Source of the DNA: Massilia aurea
GTDB taxonomy: Bacteria > Pseudomonadota > Gammaproteobacteria > Burkholderiales > Burkholderiaceae_D
Assembly (NCBI RefSeq): GCF_014200505.1
Contig: NZ_JACHBX010000001.1
Span: forward strand, 1,550,001-1,614,000
Direction: 5' to 3'
DNA: 64,000 nucleotides
This document shows, one piece after another, positions 54,056 to 64,000 of this stretch; within the stretch, counting starts at the first letter, position 1; each line of letters starts with the position of its first letter. The position numbers and the translations under genes were made by a program. Under the pieces are notes generated by a model that was not told the origin of the DNA, searched no databases, and was given only the letters and a program-made list of their open reading frames with translations.

Positions 54056-55501
54056 TTACACGCCCACCATCGAGACGGCCTTCGTATTGAGATACGATTC
54101 CAGCGCTTCCGGGCCGCCTTCCGAGCCGTAGCCCGAATCCTTGATGCCGCCAAATGGCAGCTCGGCGCTTGGCGTGGCGGGCTGGTTAATCCACAACATG
54201 CCCACTTCGACGCGGTTCATCAGCAACTGCGCGTTCTTGATCGAGCGCGTGAAGGCGTAACCGGCCAGGCCGTATGGCAGGCGATTGGCTTCCGCAATCA
54301 TGTCTTCCAGGCTGTCAAAGCCGCGGATGCCGGCGATCGGGCCGAATGGCTCGTCGTTGAACATGCTGGCGTCCAGTGGCACGTCGGCCAGGATGGTCGG
54401 TGCGAAGAAGTTGCCGCTGGTGCCCACGCGTTCACCGCCCGTTGCCACCGTCGCGCCGCGCGCACGCGCATCGTCGACCACCTTGGCCATCGCATCCAGA
54501 CGGCGCGCATTGGCCAGCGGCCCGAGCGTCGTGTCGTCGGCCATGCCGTCGCCCAGCTTGAGGCTTTCGGCGTGCTGCACGAGTGCGCGCGTGAATTCGG
54601 CCTTGACGGCGTTATGCACGAGGAAGCGGGTCGGCGAAATGCACACCTGGCCGGCATTGCGGAACTTGGCTGCGCCCGCCGCCTTGACGGCCAGCGCCAC
54701 GTCGGCATCCTCGGCGATGATGACCGGCGCATGGCCACCCAGCTCCATCGTCGCGCGCTTCATGTGCGCGCCGGCCAGCGCGGCCAGCTGCTTGCCGACC
54801 GGTGTCGAGCCGGTAAACGTCACCTTGCGGATGATCGGGCTCGGAATCAGGTAGCCCGAAATCTCAGCCGGATCGCCGAACACCAGGCCGACGACGCCCG
54901 GCGGCAGGCCGGCATCGACGAAGCACTGCAGCAGCGCCGCTGGTGAAGCTGGCGTTTCTTCCGGCGCCTTGCACAGGAACGAGCAGCCGGTCGTGAGCGC
55001 TGCAGCGAGCTTGCGGACGATCTGGTTGATCGGGAAGTTCCAGGGCGTGAAAGCGGCGACCGGGCCGACCGGCTCTTTCAGCACGAGCTGCTGGGCGGCC
55101 GGATTGCGCGACGGGACGATGCGGCCATACACGCGCATGCCCTCGGCGGCGAACCAGTCGATGATCTCGGCGCCGGCCAGGGCCTCGCCCTTGGCTTCGG
55201 CCAGCGGTTTACCCTGCTCCTGCGTCAGCAGGCGCGCGATGTCGCCGGCGCGCTCGCGCAGCAGCGTCGCGGCGCGACGCATGATCGCGGCGCGTTCGGC
55301 AGCAGGCACGGCGCGCCAGGTCTCGAAGCCTTTCTGGGCGGCGGCCAGCGCGCGATCGAGGTCGGCGATGCTGGCGTGGGCGACCTTGCCGATCGGCTGG
55401 CCGGTGGCCGGATTGATCACGGGGATGGTCTTGCCGCCGCTGGCGTCGTGCCATTCGTTGGCGATGAGGAGACGGGTATCGGGGTAGCTGGAAGTCGTCA
55501 T
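54056..55501 (-). CDS. NAD(P)-dependent aldehyde dehydrogenase, succinate-semialdehyde dehydrogenase type
   Basis: A 481-residue cytoplasmic aldehyde dehydrogenase. Conserved blocks: [19 protein letters not shown], the cofactor loop [12 protein letters not shown], catalytic Glu in ELGGHAPVI and nucleophile Cys in [12 protein letters not shown], then EPFGPIAGI and the C-terminal [16 protein letters not shown]. The pattern fits the succinate-semialdehyde / ketoglutaric-semialdehyde group, but the precise aldehyde is not certain. AGGACC lies upstream of ATG 55501. It is 31 bases downstream of the hybrid kinase gene on the same strand. Confidence 0.88.
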   Translation of the reverse strand: MTTSSYPDTRLLIANEWHDASGGKTIPVINPATGQPIGKVAHASIADLDRALAAAQKGFETWRAVPAAERAAIMRRAATLLRERAGDIARLLTQEQGKPLAEAKGEALAGAEIIDWFAAEGMRVYGRIVPSRNPAAQQLVLKEPVGPVAAFTPWNFPINQIVRKLAAALTTGCSFLCKAPEETPASPAALLQCFVDAGLPPGVVGLVFGDPAEISGYLIPSPIIRKVTFTGSTPVGKQLAALAGAHMKRATMELGGHAPVIIAEDADVALAVKAAGAAKFRNAGQVCISPTRFLVHNAVKAEFTRALVQHAESLKLGDGMADDTTLGPLANARRLDAMAKVVDDARARGATVATGGERVGTSGNFFAPTILADVPLDASMFNDEPFGPIAGIRGFDSLEDMIAEANRLPYGLAGYAFTRSIKNAQLLMNRVEVGMLWINQPATPSAELPFGGIKDSGYGSEGGPEALESYLNTKAVSMVGV

Positions 55502-55532
55502 GGTAAGTGGTCCTGTGGTAAGGACGACAATC

Positions 55533-58034
55533 TTACCGTGGATGGCGACTCCCTGCAGAGGACCCCACCGCTTCGACGGCGCCCGCCTCGGCCATCGAAC
55601 GGATGCGCGCGGCCATCGCCTCCATCGAAAACGGCTTGGTGAGCACCGCCATCCCCGGATCGAGGTAGCCGTTATTGAGCACCGCATTCTCCGCGTAGCC
55701 GGTGATGAACAAGACCTGCAGCCCGGGCCGGACCGCGCGCCCGGCATCGGCCATCTGGCGTCCGTTCATGCCGCCGGGCAGCCCGACATCCGTCACCAGC
55801 AGGTCGATCCGCGCATCCGATTGCAGCATCTTGAGACCCGTCGCGCTGTCGGCGGCCTCGATCCAGCCGAAGCCGAGATCCTGCAGGATGTCGATGACGA
55901 GCATGCGCACGGTCGGCTCATCGTCGACGACCAGCACCGTGGCCACCTGCCCCGACTGCGTCAGCGCGGTGGGCGCGGCGACATCGGGTTCCAGCTCGGT
56001 GGCGCCAGCCCCGTAATGCCGCGGCAGATAGATGCTCACGGTCGTGCCCTGCCCCACTTCGGAATAGATGCGGACCTGGCCGCCCGACTGCTGCGCGAAC
56101 CCATAAATCATCGACAGCCCGAGGCCCGTGCCCTGGCCGATCGGCTTGGTCGTAAAGAACGGCTCGAACGCGCGCGCGACGACATCCGGCGCCATGCCCA
56201 CCCCGGTATCGCTGACGGACAAGGCCAGGTACTGGCCCTCTGCCATATTCTGCTGGCGCGCAACGCGCTCGTCGATCCACTTGTTCGCCGTTTCGACCGT
56301 GATGGCGCCGCCATCGGGCATGGCGTCGCGCGCATTGATGCACAGGTTCAGCAGCGCGTTTTCGAGCTGCGACGCATCGACCAGCGCCGGCCACGCATCG
56401 GCAACGCACACCACCTCGATCCGCACGGCCGGCCCCACCGTGCGCTGGACCAGCTCCTGCATGTCGGTGACGAGCCGGTTCACGTTCGTCGGCTTGGGCA
56501 TCAGGGTTTGCTGGCGCGAGAACGCCAGCAGGCGATGGGTCAAAGCTGCAGCCCGCTTGGACGCGCCCAGCGCCGTCGCAATATAGCGCTCGAACTCGTT
56601 GTAGCGCCCCTGCTGCATGCGCATCTGCATCAGCTGCAGCGCGCCGGAAATACCGGCCAGCAGATTGTTGAAATCGTGCGCCAGGCCGCCAGTCAGTTGG
56701 CCCACCGCTTCCATCTTCTGGCTCTGGCGCAGGGCATTCTGCATCGCCTCGAGTTCGGCCAGTTGCTCCTGGTCGCGCGTGATGTCGCGGCCCACCGCAT
56801 TGATCATCGCATCATGTGCACGCGTGGACCACGAGATCCAGCGATAACTGCCATCCCGATGGCGGTAGCGGTTGTCAAACCGTTGATGGCCGATCCCCTC
56901 CGACAATTCCCGCGCACCGGCAATCGTATGGGCGATATCGTCCGGATGAATCAGGTCGAACAGATTCGACCCGACCAACTCGTGCTCGCGCCAGCCCAGC
57001 ACGGACGACCATGCCGGATTGGTGGCCGTGATCACCCCATCGAACGTACAGCGCAGCATGATGTCCGACGACAGCGTCCACAGCGCATTGCGATCCTGCG
57101 CCCGCTCCGCCACTTGGCGCTCGAGATCGAGCAGTATCCGCTTGCGCTGGTCGATGTCATCGAACACCAGGATGATGCCGGCCTGCGTGCCGGCGCTGTC
57201 GATCAGCGGCACGGCGCTGACAGCGACCCAGGTTTCACCGCCGTCCGCGGCGCGCCGCAGAAATTCATCGCCCGGCGTCACGAGCTCGCCCCGTAATGCG
57301 CGCGCACTCGGATAGTCGTCGGGCGCCAGCAAGCGGCCCTGCGCATCGACCCCGCGCCAGTGTTCCCAGGCCCGCTGCAGACCGTGCGCGGGCGAGAAAT
57401 CGGGGACAAAGGTGCGGAATACGGGGTTATTCAGGATGGCTTGCCCAGCCATGTCGAACAGGCAGATACCGACTGGCAGGTGCTCGATCACGGTAGCGAG
57501 CCGGCTGGCCGCCTCCCTGCGCGCGACGATCTCCTGCTCCAGCGCGATATTGCGCGTGATGAGCTGGGTCTGCGCCGCATCGCGCTCTCTGGCGGCAATG
57601 ACACCGGCCGTGGTCTCAGTCGCGATATTGAGCAAGCCAGCGATGTGGCCGTTGTCACGCAGCGGGCTGTACGCAAACGACCACCACGTCTCTTCTTCAT
57701 AGCCACTGCGCGTCATGACCAGCGGCAGATCGGTGAAACTCACCGCCTCGCCGGCCATCACGCGCGCCACCAGCGGACCGATGTCATCCCATATTTCGGA
57801 CCAGACGTCGGGCAGTGGTCGCCCCAGTGCGTCCGGATGGCGTCTGCCGAGAAACGGCACGTACGCCGCGTTGTAGAGCAACGTCTGCTCCGGGCCCCAG
57901 GTGGCGCACATCGCCACCGGCGTCGCCAGCATCATGCCGAAGACGGCTTCGAGTGCCGCGGGCCAGGCTGCGCGTGCACCCAGTGGGGTCCCGCTCCAGT
58001 CGAATGCCGCGATGTCGGCGTGCGCCGCGTTCAC
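55533..58034 (-). CDS. PAS-containing hybrid histidine kinase with C-terminal receiver
   Basis: An 833-residue soluble sensor. Order: a PAS/GAF-like N-terminal module (about 1-145; [20 protein letters not shown]), a coiled coil, a second PAS (about 178-300; [18 protein letters not shown]), a third PAS with PAC (about 320-430; [20 protein letters not shown]), HisKA with His453 ([16 protein letters not shown]), HATPase ([34 protein letters not shown]) and a receiver with Asp749 ([13 protein letters not shown]). The FixL-like kinase core is typical of soil bacteria. The start is GTG with GAGGAAGGGG upstream. No dedicated output regulator is adjacent. Confidence 0.93.
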   Translation of the reverse strand: MNAAHADIAAFDWSGTPLGARAAWPAALEAVFGMMLATPVAMCATWGPEQTLLYNAAYVPFLGRRHPDALGRPLPDVWSEIWDDIGPLVARVMAGEAVSFTDLPLVMTRSGYEEETWWSFAYSPLRDNGHIAGLLNIATETTAGVIAARERDAAQTQLITRNIALEQEIVARREAASRLATVIEHLPVGICLFDMAGQAILNNPVFRTFVPDFSPAHGLQRAWEHWRGVDAQGRLLAPDDYPSARALRGELVTPGDEFLRRAADGGETWVAVSAVPLIDSAGTQAGIILVFDDIDQRKRILLDLERQVAERAQDRNALWTLSSDIMLRCTFDGVITATNPAWSSVLGWREHELVGSNLFDLIHPDDIAHTIAGARELSEGIGHQRFDNRYRHRDGSYRWISWSTRAHDAMINAVGRDITRDQEQLAELEAMQNALRQSQKMEAVGQLTGGLAHDFNNLLAGISGALQLMQMRMQQGRYNEFERYIATALGASKRAAALTHRLLAFSRQQTLMPKPTNVNRLVTDMQELVQRTVGPAVRIEVVCVADAWPALVDASQLENALLNLCINARDAMPDGGAITVETANKWIDERVARQQNMAEGQYLALSVSDTGVGMAPDVVARAFEPFFTTKPIGQGTGLGLSMIYGFAQQSGGQVRIYSEVGQGTTVSIYLPRHYGAGATELEPDVAAPTALTQSGQVATVLVVDDEPTVRMLVIDILQDLGFGWIEAADSATGLKMLQSDARIDLLVTDVGLPGGMNGRQMADAGRAVRPGLQVLFITGYAENAVLNNGYLDPGMAVLTKPFSMEAMAARIRSMAEAGAVEAVGSSAGSRHPR

Positions 58035-58315
58035 GCCCCTTCCTCGGTGACACGTGACAGGGTGACGGGCGCCGGGCGACGGTTGACGAGCATGTGATTA
58101 CGTTGGCGCATGTAAATATGTAGTGTGAAGTGGTATCAATGACCTCCGGAATTCTTGCACAATTTAGCCGTGCGCATTGGACAGTTACGCTCAGCAGTAC
58201 CGCCGACGCAACGGCGCGACAGAGGACGGCACGCATCAATTTGTTAATCATGCGACAATTCGCCACCGAATTTTCCGGCTGTATGTACCAACACCTTTTC
58301 AAGAGAGTGCCGCCC

Positions 58316-59383
58316 ATGTCACCGCCCAAGCCCCGCCACGGCTCCCCGCTATTATTGCTCCCGATCGCGCTGATCATCATCGCGCTGGCCGTCCTCTTCG
58401 CCTGGATTGGCGGCTGGTTCGGCAACAAGAATGTCACGCCCCAAACGATGGTCAATACCGCCGAAGCCTCCGGCACGCAGCAACCGGGCGTGCGCCGTGC
58501 GCATGCCAAGGGCATCTGCATCGTCGGCACCTTTGCACCAACGCCCGCCGCTGCGCAGCTGTCCACGGCGCGCGTGTTTTCGCAGCCGTCGACGCCCGTC
58601 CTCGGCCGCTTTTCCAGCCCTGGCAACGACCCGCATTCGCCCGACAACAAGGCGGCCGTGCGCGGCATGGCGCTGCAACTGAAAACGGACGATGGCCAGG
58701 AATGGCGCATGGCGATGAACAGCTTCCCGTTCTTCGCCGCGTCCACCCCGGAAGCCTTCCAGGCGCTGAACGCCGCCCGCCTGCCCGACCCGGCGACCGG
58801 CAAACCGGATCCGGCCAAGATGGACGCCGTGCTGGCTGCCCATCCAGAGATCAAGAAGTTCATGGCATGGTCCAAGAGTGCGCCGACGCCCGACAGCCTG
58901 GCCAATACGCGCTTTAACGGCGTCAATGCGTTTCGCCTGTCGAATGCCGCTGGCGTGACGCGCGCCGTGCGCTGGTCGATGCGCCCGCACACGCCGTTCG
59001 TGGCGGCCGACCCCGAGCAACTGAAAACCGCCGACCGCGATTTCCTGGCGGCCGATCTCGATCGCCGTCTGGCGGCCGGGCCGCTGAAATGGGACATGGT
59101 CATGCAGTTCGCCGAACCGGGCGACCCGATCGAAGACCCATCCAAAGCCTGGCCCGACACGCGGCCCGAAACGCTCGCCGGCACGCTCACGCTCGTGCGC
59201 GCCGAACCGCAAGTCGCCGGCCCGTGCCTGGATCTGAACTTCGATCCGCTGATCCTGCCGAAGGGCATTGCCGGCACCGACGATCCGGTGCTGCACGCGC
59301 GCTCGTCGATCTACTCGGTCTCGTTCAACCGCCGCGAGCGTGAAATCAGCACGGGCAACCTCCACACCGGGAGCGTGCGATGA
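58316..59383 (+). CDS. Membrane-anchored catalase-family peroxidase (SrpA-like)
   Basis: A 355-residue protein: an N-terminal membrane helix (about 16-38, LLLLPIALIIIALAVLFAWI) and a compact catalase fold without the extra domains of true catalases. Distal-side residues are seen in AHAKGICIVGTF (His) and FNGVNAFRLSN (Asn), and the proximal Tyr lies in ARSSIYSVSFNRRE. Such small catalases act mainly as organic peroxidases facing the periplasm. ATG 58316 gives the anchor at the N-terminus; longer in-frame starts add unsupported sequence. The stop overlaps the cytochrome b561 start (ATGA), which suggests direct electron supply from the membrane. Confidence 0.88.
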   Translation: MSPPKPRHGSPLLLLPIALIIIALAVLFAWIGGWFGNKNVTPQTMVNTAEASGTQQPGVRRAHAKGICIVGTFAPTPAAAQLSTARVFSQPSTPVLGRFSSPGNDPHSPDNKAAVRGMALQLKTDDGQEWRMAMNSFPFFAASTPEAFQALNAARLPDPATGKPDPAKMDAVLAAHPEIKKFMAWSKSAPTPDSLANTRFNGVNAFRLSNAAGVTRAVRWSMRPHTPFVAADPEQLKTADRDFLAADLDRRLAAGPLKWDMVMQFAEPGDPIEDPSKAWPDTRPETLAGTLTLVRAEPQVAGPCLDLNFDPLILPKGIAGTDDPVLHARSSIYSVSFNRREREISTGNLHTGSVR

Positions 59384-59910
59384 ACCGCCCACGCCACTTC
59401 AATCTGCTCGCCCGCGTACTCCACTGGTCGATGGCAGCCGCCATCCTGGCGATGCTGTTCGTCGGCGCCGCCATGGTGGTGTCGCTGCGCCACCGCGAAT
59501 TCCTGCTCGACCTGCACCGCCCGCTCGGCCTGGCGATCCTGCTGCTGGCGATCGTGCGCCTCGTGAATCGCCTGCTGAACGCACCGCCGCCGCTGCCGGC
59601 GGATCTGCCACGCGTCCAGGTATGGGCGGCCACCGCGTCGCACTGGGCGCTGTACGCGCTGATGCTGGCCATGCCACTGATCGGCTGGGCCATGCTGTCG
59701 GCCGGCGGCTATCCGATCGTGCTGTTCGACGGCGTGAACCTGCCGGCGATTCTGCCGCACAGCCCCGCCATGTACGGCTTCCTGCGTCCGCTGCATGGCG
59801 TGCTGGCGTATGTGCTGTTCTTCACCATCCTGGCGCACCTGGGCGCGGCGCTGTACCACGCGTGGGTTCGGCGTGACGAGGTGTTCGGGCAAATGGCCAA
59901 GGGCGACTGA
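59380..59910 (+). CDS. Cytochrome b561 family membrane protein
   Basis: A 176-residue four-helix diheme cytochrome b561. Expected heme His residues are in helix 1 (FNLLARVLHWSMAAAILAML), helix 2 (FLLDLHRPLGLAILLLA) and helix 4 (HGVLAYVLFFTILAHLGAAL). It moves electrons from the quinone pool or an organic donor across the inner membrane. It is translationally coupled with the catalase-like peroxidase and probably reduces it. Confidence 0.93.
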   Translation: MNRPRHFNLLARVLHWSMAAAILAMLFVGAAMVVSLRHREFLLDLHRPLGLAILLLAIVRLVNRLLNAPPPLPADLPRVQVWAATASHWALYALMLAMPLIGWAMLSAGGYPIVLFDGVNLPAILPHSPAMYGFLRPLHGVLAYVLFFTILAHLGAALYHAWVRRDEVFGQMAKGD

Positions 59911-60024
59911 GTTATCGGTGCAGCACCGCACCGAGCGTGCGCACCCATCGACGTATCGTATTGACTCCATCTGCAGCGGACGCACAAGCACCCCCGCTGC
60001 GGATTCACTTTCAAGCGAGACGTT

Positions 60025-60489
60025 ATGCAAAAATACACAGCAGCCATCGTGGGTGGCTTGATCGCAGGCGTGGTCACGACGGCCGTCATGGTCGCAGGCC
60101 GCAAGTCCGGTGTGCTCACCAAAACGCTCGACCGGGATGCGGTCGACTGGATCGACGATGTGACGGGCTCGCGCGCCGTCATCGGCGACGCCGGCACCAG
60201 TGCCGTCGAATTCGTCAATCACCTGGGCGCCTCGGCCGCATTTGCCGCCGCCGTCCCGAAGCTGCGCGAACTGGCACCAAGCCTGTCGCCGGCCGCCATC
60301 GGCACGCTGTACGGCACGGCCCTGTACGCCGTGAATATCGGCGCCATCGCGCCGGTCCTGGGCATCACCGAAGGCGAAGTAGCGGCCGGCCCGCGCAAGG
60401 CCGGCGAGCGCTGGGCGATCCACGTGCTGCAAGCCGTTGTCACGGCCGTCCTGGCTGACCGCCTGACCGGTCCTTCGCGTCGCGGTTGA
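60025..60489 (+). CDS. Small membrane-associated protein of unknown function
   Basis: A 154-residue protein not recognised. It starts with a hydrophobic helix (YTAAIVGGLIAGVVTTAVMV), has a second weakly hydrophobic Ala-rich part (SAAFAAAVPKL) and further apolar stretches (ALYAVNIGAIAPVLG, VLQAVVTAVLADRL). It may be an inner-membrane protein with YagU/DUF1440-like looks, but I cannot confirm that. It follows the b561 gene by 114 bases and converges with the efflux operon. Confidence 0.7.
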   Translation: MQKYTAAIVGGLIAGVVTTAVMVAGRKSGVLTKTLDRDAVDWIDDVTGSRAVIGDAGTSAVEFVNHLGASAAFAAAVPKLRELAPSLSPAAIGTLYGTALYAVNIGAIAPVLGITEGEVAAGPRKAGERWAIHVLQAVVTAVLADRLTGPSRRG

Positions 60490-60498
60490 TCCGGCTCC

Positions 60499-61965
60499 TC
60501 AGTCGAAGCGGCGCTGCAACACCAGCAGCGCCGCGCCACCCAGCCCCACCCACAGTACGATCCAGAACAGGTCCTGGCCTGCCAGCAGGCCCGCTTGCCG
60601 TGCCAGTTCGGCGCCGCCATCAAACAGCAGCGACGATTTCTCCGCCAGGCGCGATGCATGCAGCGCCGTGCGCTCCTGCAGCCCGATATTGGTCATGCCC
60701 ACGCCCAGCGCGAGGCCGGCCTGTCCCAGCATGTTTTTCAGTTGCTGGGCATTCGAGAACACCACATTGTCCGCCTGCAGCTCCTTGAACGCGTGGATCG
60801 CCGTCGTCGCCATCCCCAGCGTCAAAAAGCCGCCGAACAGGCCAAGCCAGAAGATCACGGCGTCCCACGCATACGCGCGCGGATCGAGCGTCGCGAAGCG
60901 CCAGCCGAGCAAGGCCAGCATCAGAAAACCGGTGACGAAAAACTTGGTCGGATGCGGGCGCCGCTTGACCAGTTCGAGCATCACGAAAAACGCGATGACC
61001 GTGGCCAGCAACCCCGTTCCCTGTAGTTCGCCGGCCTGCTCCAATCCGACGCCAAGGCCCTTCTGCACCACCTGCGGCAACAGCGTGTTGACCATGCCGA
61101 GCATCGCGTAACAGACGCTGAAGATGACGAGGCCCAGCCGGTAGCGCGGGCTGCGCAGCACGCCCAGGTACAGGAACGGCGCGCTGCGACGCGCATGCAG
61201 CAACCCGAACGCAGCCAGCAGCGCGAGCCCCAGCACCAGGTGCGCCAGGAGCGATCCGCGTTCGCCATGCCAGTCATACGTCAGGTGCTGCAACGCGTAC
61301 AGCGTGATGGCCGCGCCGGCCGCCAGCAGTATCGCGTCGATGGCATGCATGCGCGATGGCGACCCGCCGGAGGCGCGATCGAGCGTAACGGCGTCCTGCG
61401 GCATCCAGCGCGCGGCGATCAGCGCGCCAAGCGTTGCCAGCGCGGCGAGCACCAGGAACATCCCGCCCCACGCTTCGTGGCCCAGCATCTTCGCGGCCAC
61501 CCAGGGCCCGAGCGCCAGCCCGCCCGACAACGCGGCGCCGTACGCGGCGATGCCCTGCAGGCGCTGCGGCGATGGCGGAATCAGGTTGACCATCATGCGC
61601 GAGACCGTCATGAACACGCCGCCGCCCAGCGCCATCAGCAGGCGGCCACCGGCAAAGCCGGCCACGCTGGCGCTCGTGGCACACACCCACGCGCCGAGCA
61701 GGTAGAACAGCACGGCGCCCAGCAGGTAGTTGCGCCAGCCGAGGCGCTGCAGCAGCACGGTCATCTGCGAAATCGCCAGCACCGCCACGGCGGCGTACAG
61801 CGCCGAGACCGTCGCGTACTCTTCGGGCGAGGCGCCGATGTGGCCCATGATTGCGGGTGCAGCCAGCACCGTCATGCCCGTCGACAGAAATTCGATCAGG
61901 TTGAACACGAAGATGGCGCCCAGCAGCGCCGGACGCGGCGTCGTGCCGATGGCGGCTGCGGTCAA
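60499..61965 (-). CDS. MFS transporter, DHA2 (EmrB-like), of a tripartite efflux operon
   Basis: A 488-residue inner-membrane pump with about 14 helices. The family character is seen in the N-terminal FNLIEFLSTGMTVLAAPAIM and in motif C-like GAALSGGLALGPWVAAKM. The start is TTG 61965, which overlaps the stop of the HlyD gene (TTGA); no better in-frame ATG precedes the first helix. With the HlyD and outer-membrane proteins it forms an EmrAB-TolC-type machine that exports toxic hydrophobic compounds or drugs. Confidence 0.88.
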   Translation of the reverse strand: MTAAAIGTTPRPALLGAIFVFNLIEFLSTGMTVLAAPAIMGHIGASPEEYATVSALYAAVAVLAISQMTVLLQRLGWRNYLLGAVLFYLLGAWVCATSASVAGFAGGRLLMALGGGVFMTVSRMMVNLIPPSPQRLQGIAAYGAALSGGLALGPWVAAKMLGHEAWGGMFLVLAALATLGALIAARWMPQDAVTLDRASGGSPSRMHAIDAILLAAGAAITLYALQHLTYDWHGERGSLLAHLVLGLALLAAFGLLHARRSAPFLYLGVLRSPRYRLGLVIFSVCYAMLGMVNTLLPQVVQKGLGVGLEQAGELQGTGLLATVIAFFVMLELVKRRPHPTKFFVTGFLMLALLGWRFATLDPRAYAWDAVIFWLGLFGGFLTLGMATTAIHAFKELQADNVVFSNAQQLKNMLGQAGLALGVGMTNIGLQERTALHASRLAEKSSLLFDGGAELARQAGLLAGQDLFWIVLWVGLGGAALLVLQRRFD

Positions 61966-63131
61966 CGCGCCACCACGGCCGCTGGTGCGCCAAGCGCGCG
62001 GCGGATCGCCGCGTCGGCGCCGTGCGACTCCGTCTCGAACACGACCGTCTCATACGAATGGCGCACCGCGCCGGCCTGCATCAGGCTCGGACCATCGGCG
62101 CGGCTGGTATCGATCGCGACCTTCATCGACAGACCGAGGCGCAGCGGGTGGCGCGCCAGCTCCTGTGCATCGAGCGCGATGCGCACCGGCACGCGCTGCA
62201 CGACCTTGATCCAGTTGCCGGTCGCGTTCTGCGCCGGCACGGCGGCAAACGCGCTGCCGGTACCGGCTTCCTGGCCGGCCACGCGGCCATGAAACACGAC
62301 GTCGGCGCCGTACACGTCCGACGTCACGGCCACCGGCTGACCGATGCGCACGTCCTTCAGCTGCGTCTCTTTCAGGTTGGCCGTGACCCACATCTGGTCG
62401 AGCGGGACGATCGCCATCAGCGGCGCGCCTTGCGCCACGCGCTGGCCGATCTGTACATTGCGGCGGGCGACGATGCCGCCCACCGGCGCGGCCAGCGTCG
62501 TGCGGGCCAGGCCCAGTGACGCATCGCGCACGCCGGCAATCGACGCCAGCACGTCCGGGTGCTGCTCGAGCGTCGTGCCGTCGACCAGCGCGAGCGCCGC
62601 ATCGACCTGCTGGCGCGCGGCGTTCAACGCGGCGCGGGCGGCGCCCACGGCATCGTCCGCGTGGCGGATGTCTTCGCCCGACACGGCGCCCGTATCGGCC
62701 AGCTGACGGCGGCGCGCCAGATCGCTCTCTGCCCGGGCCAGGTCGGACTCTCGCTGCACGACAGTTGAGCGCAATTGCCCGACGCCGGCCAGCTGCGAGC
62801 GCACCTGGCGCGCCGACCTGGCCAGCGCCGCTTCGGCGCGGTCCAGCGCCAGCCGGGCGTCGACGTCGTTGAGCTGGACCAGCACCTCGCCCGGCCGCAC
62901 GAAATCCGTGTTGTCCGCTGCGATGCGCGTGACGGTGCCCGCGACCTGCGGCGTGACGTGCACCAGATTGCCCTCCACGTAAGCGTCTTCGGTCTGCTGG
63001 CTGTTCCAGCCGATGCCCAGCACCCCGGGCGAAGACCAGGCAATGCCGGCGGCTGCGGCCAGCACGGCGGCGCAAAGGCCTAGCGCCAGCTTGCGCCGGC
63101 TTTGCGGCGTGTGATTCGTTTGTTCAGTCAT
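61962..63131 (-). CDS. HlyD-family periplasmic adaptor (EmrA-like)
   Basis: A 389-residue membrane-fusion protein: one N-terminal membrane helix (about 14-33), a first lipoyl half (AYVEGNLVHVTPQVAGTVTR), a long alpha-helical hairpin (about 85-190), the second lipoyl half (LAAPVGGIVARRNVQIGQRV) and a beta-barrel domain. It bridges the MFS pump to the outer-membrane channel. It is 15 bases downstream of the outer-membrane gene and overlaps the MFS start. Confidence 0.92.
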   Translation of the reverse strand: MTEQTNHTPQSRRKLALGLCAAVLAAAAGIAWSSPGVLGIGWNSQQTEDAYVEGNLVHVTPQVAGTVTRIAADNTDFVRPGEVLVQLNDVDARLALDRAEAALARSARQVRSQLAGVGQLRSTVVQRESDLARAESDLARRRQLADTGAVSGEDIRHADDAVGAARAALNAARQQVDAALALVDGTTLEQHPDVLASIAGVRDASLGLARTTLAAPVGGIVARRNVQIGQRVAQGAPLMAIVPLDQMWVTANLKETQLKDVRIGQPVAVTSDVYGADVVFHGRVAGQEAGTGSAFAAVPAQNATGNWIKVVQRVPVRIALDAQELARHPLRLGLSMKVAIDTSRADGPSLMQAGAVRHSYETVVFETESHGADAAIRRALGAPAAVVAR

Positions 63132-63146
63132 GTGATTCCAACGTTC

Positions 63147-64000
63147 TCAATGAATGGCGGCCTGAAAGCCCCCGCCCAGCGCGCGCACGAGATGTACGTC
63201 CAGCGTGTAGGCACGGGCCGCGAGGTCGGCCTGGCCCCGGCGCTGCGCGACGACCTGGGTTTCGGCAATCAAGACCTGCACGAAGTTGCCCAGGCCCGCG
63301 CGGTAGCGCTGCTCGGCCAGCGCGTAGGCTTCTTCGGCCGCGCCAAGCGCCGCGTCCTGCTCGCGCCGGCGCTCGCCCAGCCAGCGCAGCGACGTCAGTT
63401 GCGCACTCACGTCACGCAGCGCTTCGAGCACGGCGCCGTTGTACTGCGCGACGGCGAGATCGTAGTCGGCGTTACGCGCCGCCAGATTGCTGCGCAGGCG
63501 CTCGCCGTCGAGCAGCGGCAAAGTCACGAGCGGACCGGCAGCAAACGTGCGGCTGCCACCCTGCACCAGCCGGTCGAAGCCCAGGCTGGCCAGGCCACCC
63601 GAGACAGTCAGGTTCACGGTCGGATAGAACTGCGCTTTGGCGACGTCGATGTCGCCGCTGGCCGCTTCAACCTGCCAGCGCAGCGCCACCAGTTCGGGCC
63701 GGCGACCGAGCAGCGCGGCGGGTATATCCGCCGGCACGCCCGGTGGCCGGGCTGGCGCCATGTGCGGCCGCGCGATCGTCGCACCGGCATCCTGCCCCTG
63801 CCCGCTCAGGGCCGCGAGCTGGCCGCGCGTCAAGGCGAGTGCTTCGTCGAGCGCCGCGATCTCGCCGCGCGCCGACGGCACGCCAATTTCGGCCTGCCGG
63901 AGTTCCGCCTTGCTATCCAGTTGCGCCGCCACGCGCTGGCGTACCAGATCGGCGATGCGGGTACGCTGGCGCAGTTCCTGTTCGGCCAGGTCGCGCCGCG
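63147..64000 (-). CDS. Outer-membrane efflux protein (NodT/TolC family), 5' end outside the window
   Basis: Partial: the frame is open to the end of the window, so the N-terminus (with the expected lipoprotein signal) is missing; about 284 residues are seen. The visible part contains the coiled-coil helices (QRTRIADLVRQRVAAQLDSK, EIAALDEALALTRGQLAALS) and the second repeat (RPELVALRWQVEAASGDIDV, AKAQFYPTVNLTVSGG, FAAGPLVTLPLLDGERLRSN), typical of NodT-type channels. First gene of the three-gene efflux operon. Confidence 0.9.
   Translation of the reverse strand, partial: RRDLAEQELRQRTRIADLVRQRVAAQLDSKAELRQAEIGVPSARGEIAALDEALALTRGQLAALSGQGQDAGATIARPHMAPARPPGVPADIPAALLGRRPELVALRWQVEAASGDIDVAKAQFYPTVNLTVSGGLASLGFDRLVQGGSRTFAAGPLVTLPLLDGERLRSNLAARNADYDLAVAQYNGAVLEALRDVSAQLTSLRWLGERRREQDAALGAAEEAYALAEQRYRAGLGNFVQVLIAETQVVAQRRGQADLAARAYTLDVHLVRALGGGFQAAIH

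Overview
The window is a GC-rich, gene-dense piece of a Gram-negative chromosome. TonB-dependent receptors, a PEP-CTERM protein, a Bug/tripartite tricarboxylate transporter, many hybrid histidine kinases and the style of the metabolic genes all point to a betaproteobacterium of the Oxalobacteraceae, close to Massilia. That placement is inference from gene content only. I see no rRNA or tRNA gene, no CRISPR array and no prophage. The mobile-DNA traces are one stand-alone N-terminal piece of a TnsB-type transposase (35569-36300) and a cluster of REP-like arms (52365-52529).

Layout. 1-5.2 kb: a complete branched-chain 2-oxoacid dehydrogenase operon (E1 alpha, E1 beta, E2, E3) behind a palindromic promoter, with a convergent TetR gene. 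6.2-9.5 kb: a small acidic protein, a chemoreceptor and a DMT exporter. 9.7-13.4 kb: a TonB receptor followed by an mpaB/latex-clearing-type oxygenase. 13.5-18.8 kb: a carotenoid-biosynthesis-like membrane protein, a 1169-residue hybrid kinase and a response-regulator diguanylate cyclase, joined by ATGA overlaps. 18.8-23.8 kb, minus strand: a propeller-type sensor kinase, DedA, a minimal AraC protein and a NarL-type regulator. 23.8-28.0 kb, minus strand: a tight operon of XapX, isochorismatase-like hydrolase, amidohydrolase, DUF1275 and TMEM175 proteins, divergent from a LysR gene; then a pirin.

30.1-35.2 kb, minus strand: the most interesting unit, a Tat-exported FAD amine oxidase, a periplasmic cytochrome c, a secreted RidA protein and a TonB receptor in one operon. 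This reads as a periplasmic amine-oxidation pathway with its own electron acceptor and its own imine-clearing enzyme. 35.5-39.1 kb: the TnsB fragment, a small cytochrome c and a Fur-box-controlled iron/siderophore receptor. 39.1-44.9 kb: LysR/MFS pair, ankyrin protein, PEP-CTERM protein, small secreted protein, GNAT acetyltransferase and purU.

44.9-48.9 kb: a three-subunit molybdenum hydroxylase of PaoABC type, ended by a strong terminator with an alternative fold. 49.1-52.2 kb: a tctCBA transporter. 52.5-58.0 kb, minus strand: a histidine kinase with an RsbT-like N-terminus, an aldehyde dehydrogenase and a PAS hybrid kinase. 58.3-60.5 kb: a membrane-anchored catalase-like peroxidase coupled to a cytochrome b561, then a small unknown membrane protein. 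60.5-64 kb, minus strand: an EmrAB/TolC-type tripartite efflux operon whose outer-membrane gene runs off the window.

Taken together the region combines catabolism (branched-chain acids, amines, aldehydes/N-heterocycles), nutrient uptake through TonB and Bug systems, redox defence and an unusually large amount of two-component signalling.
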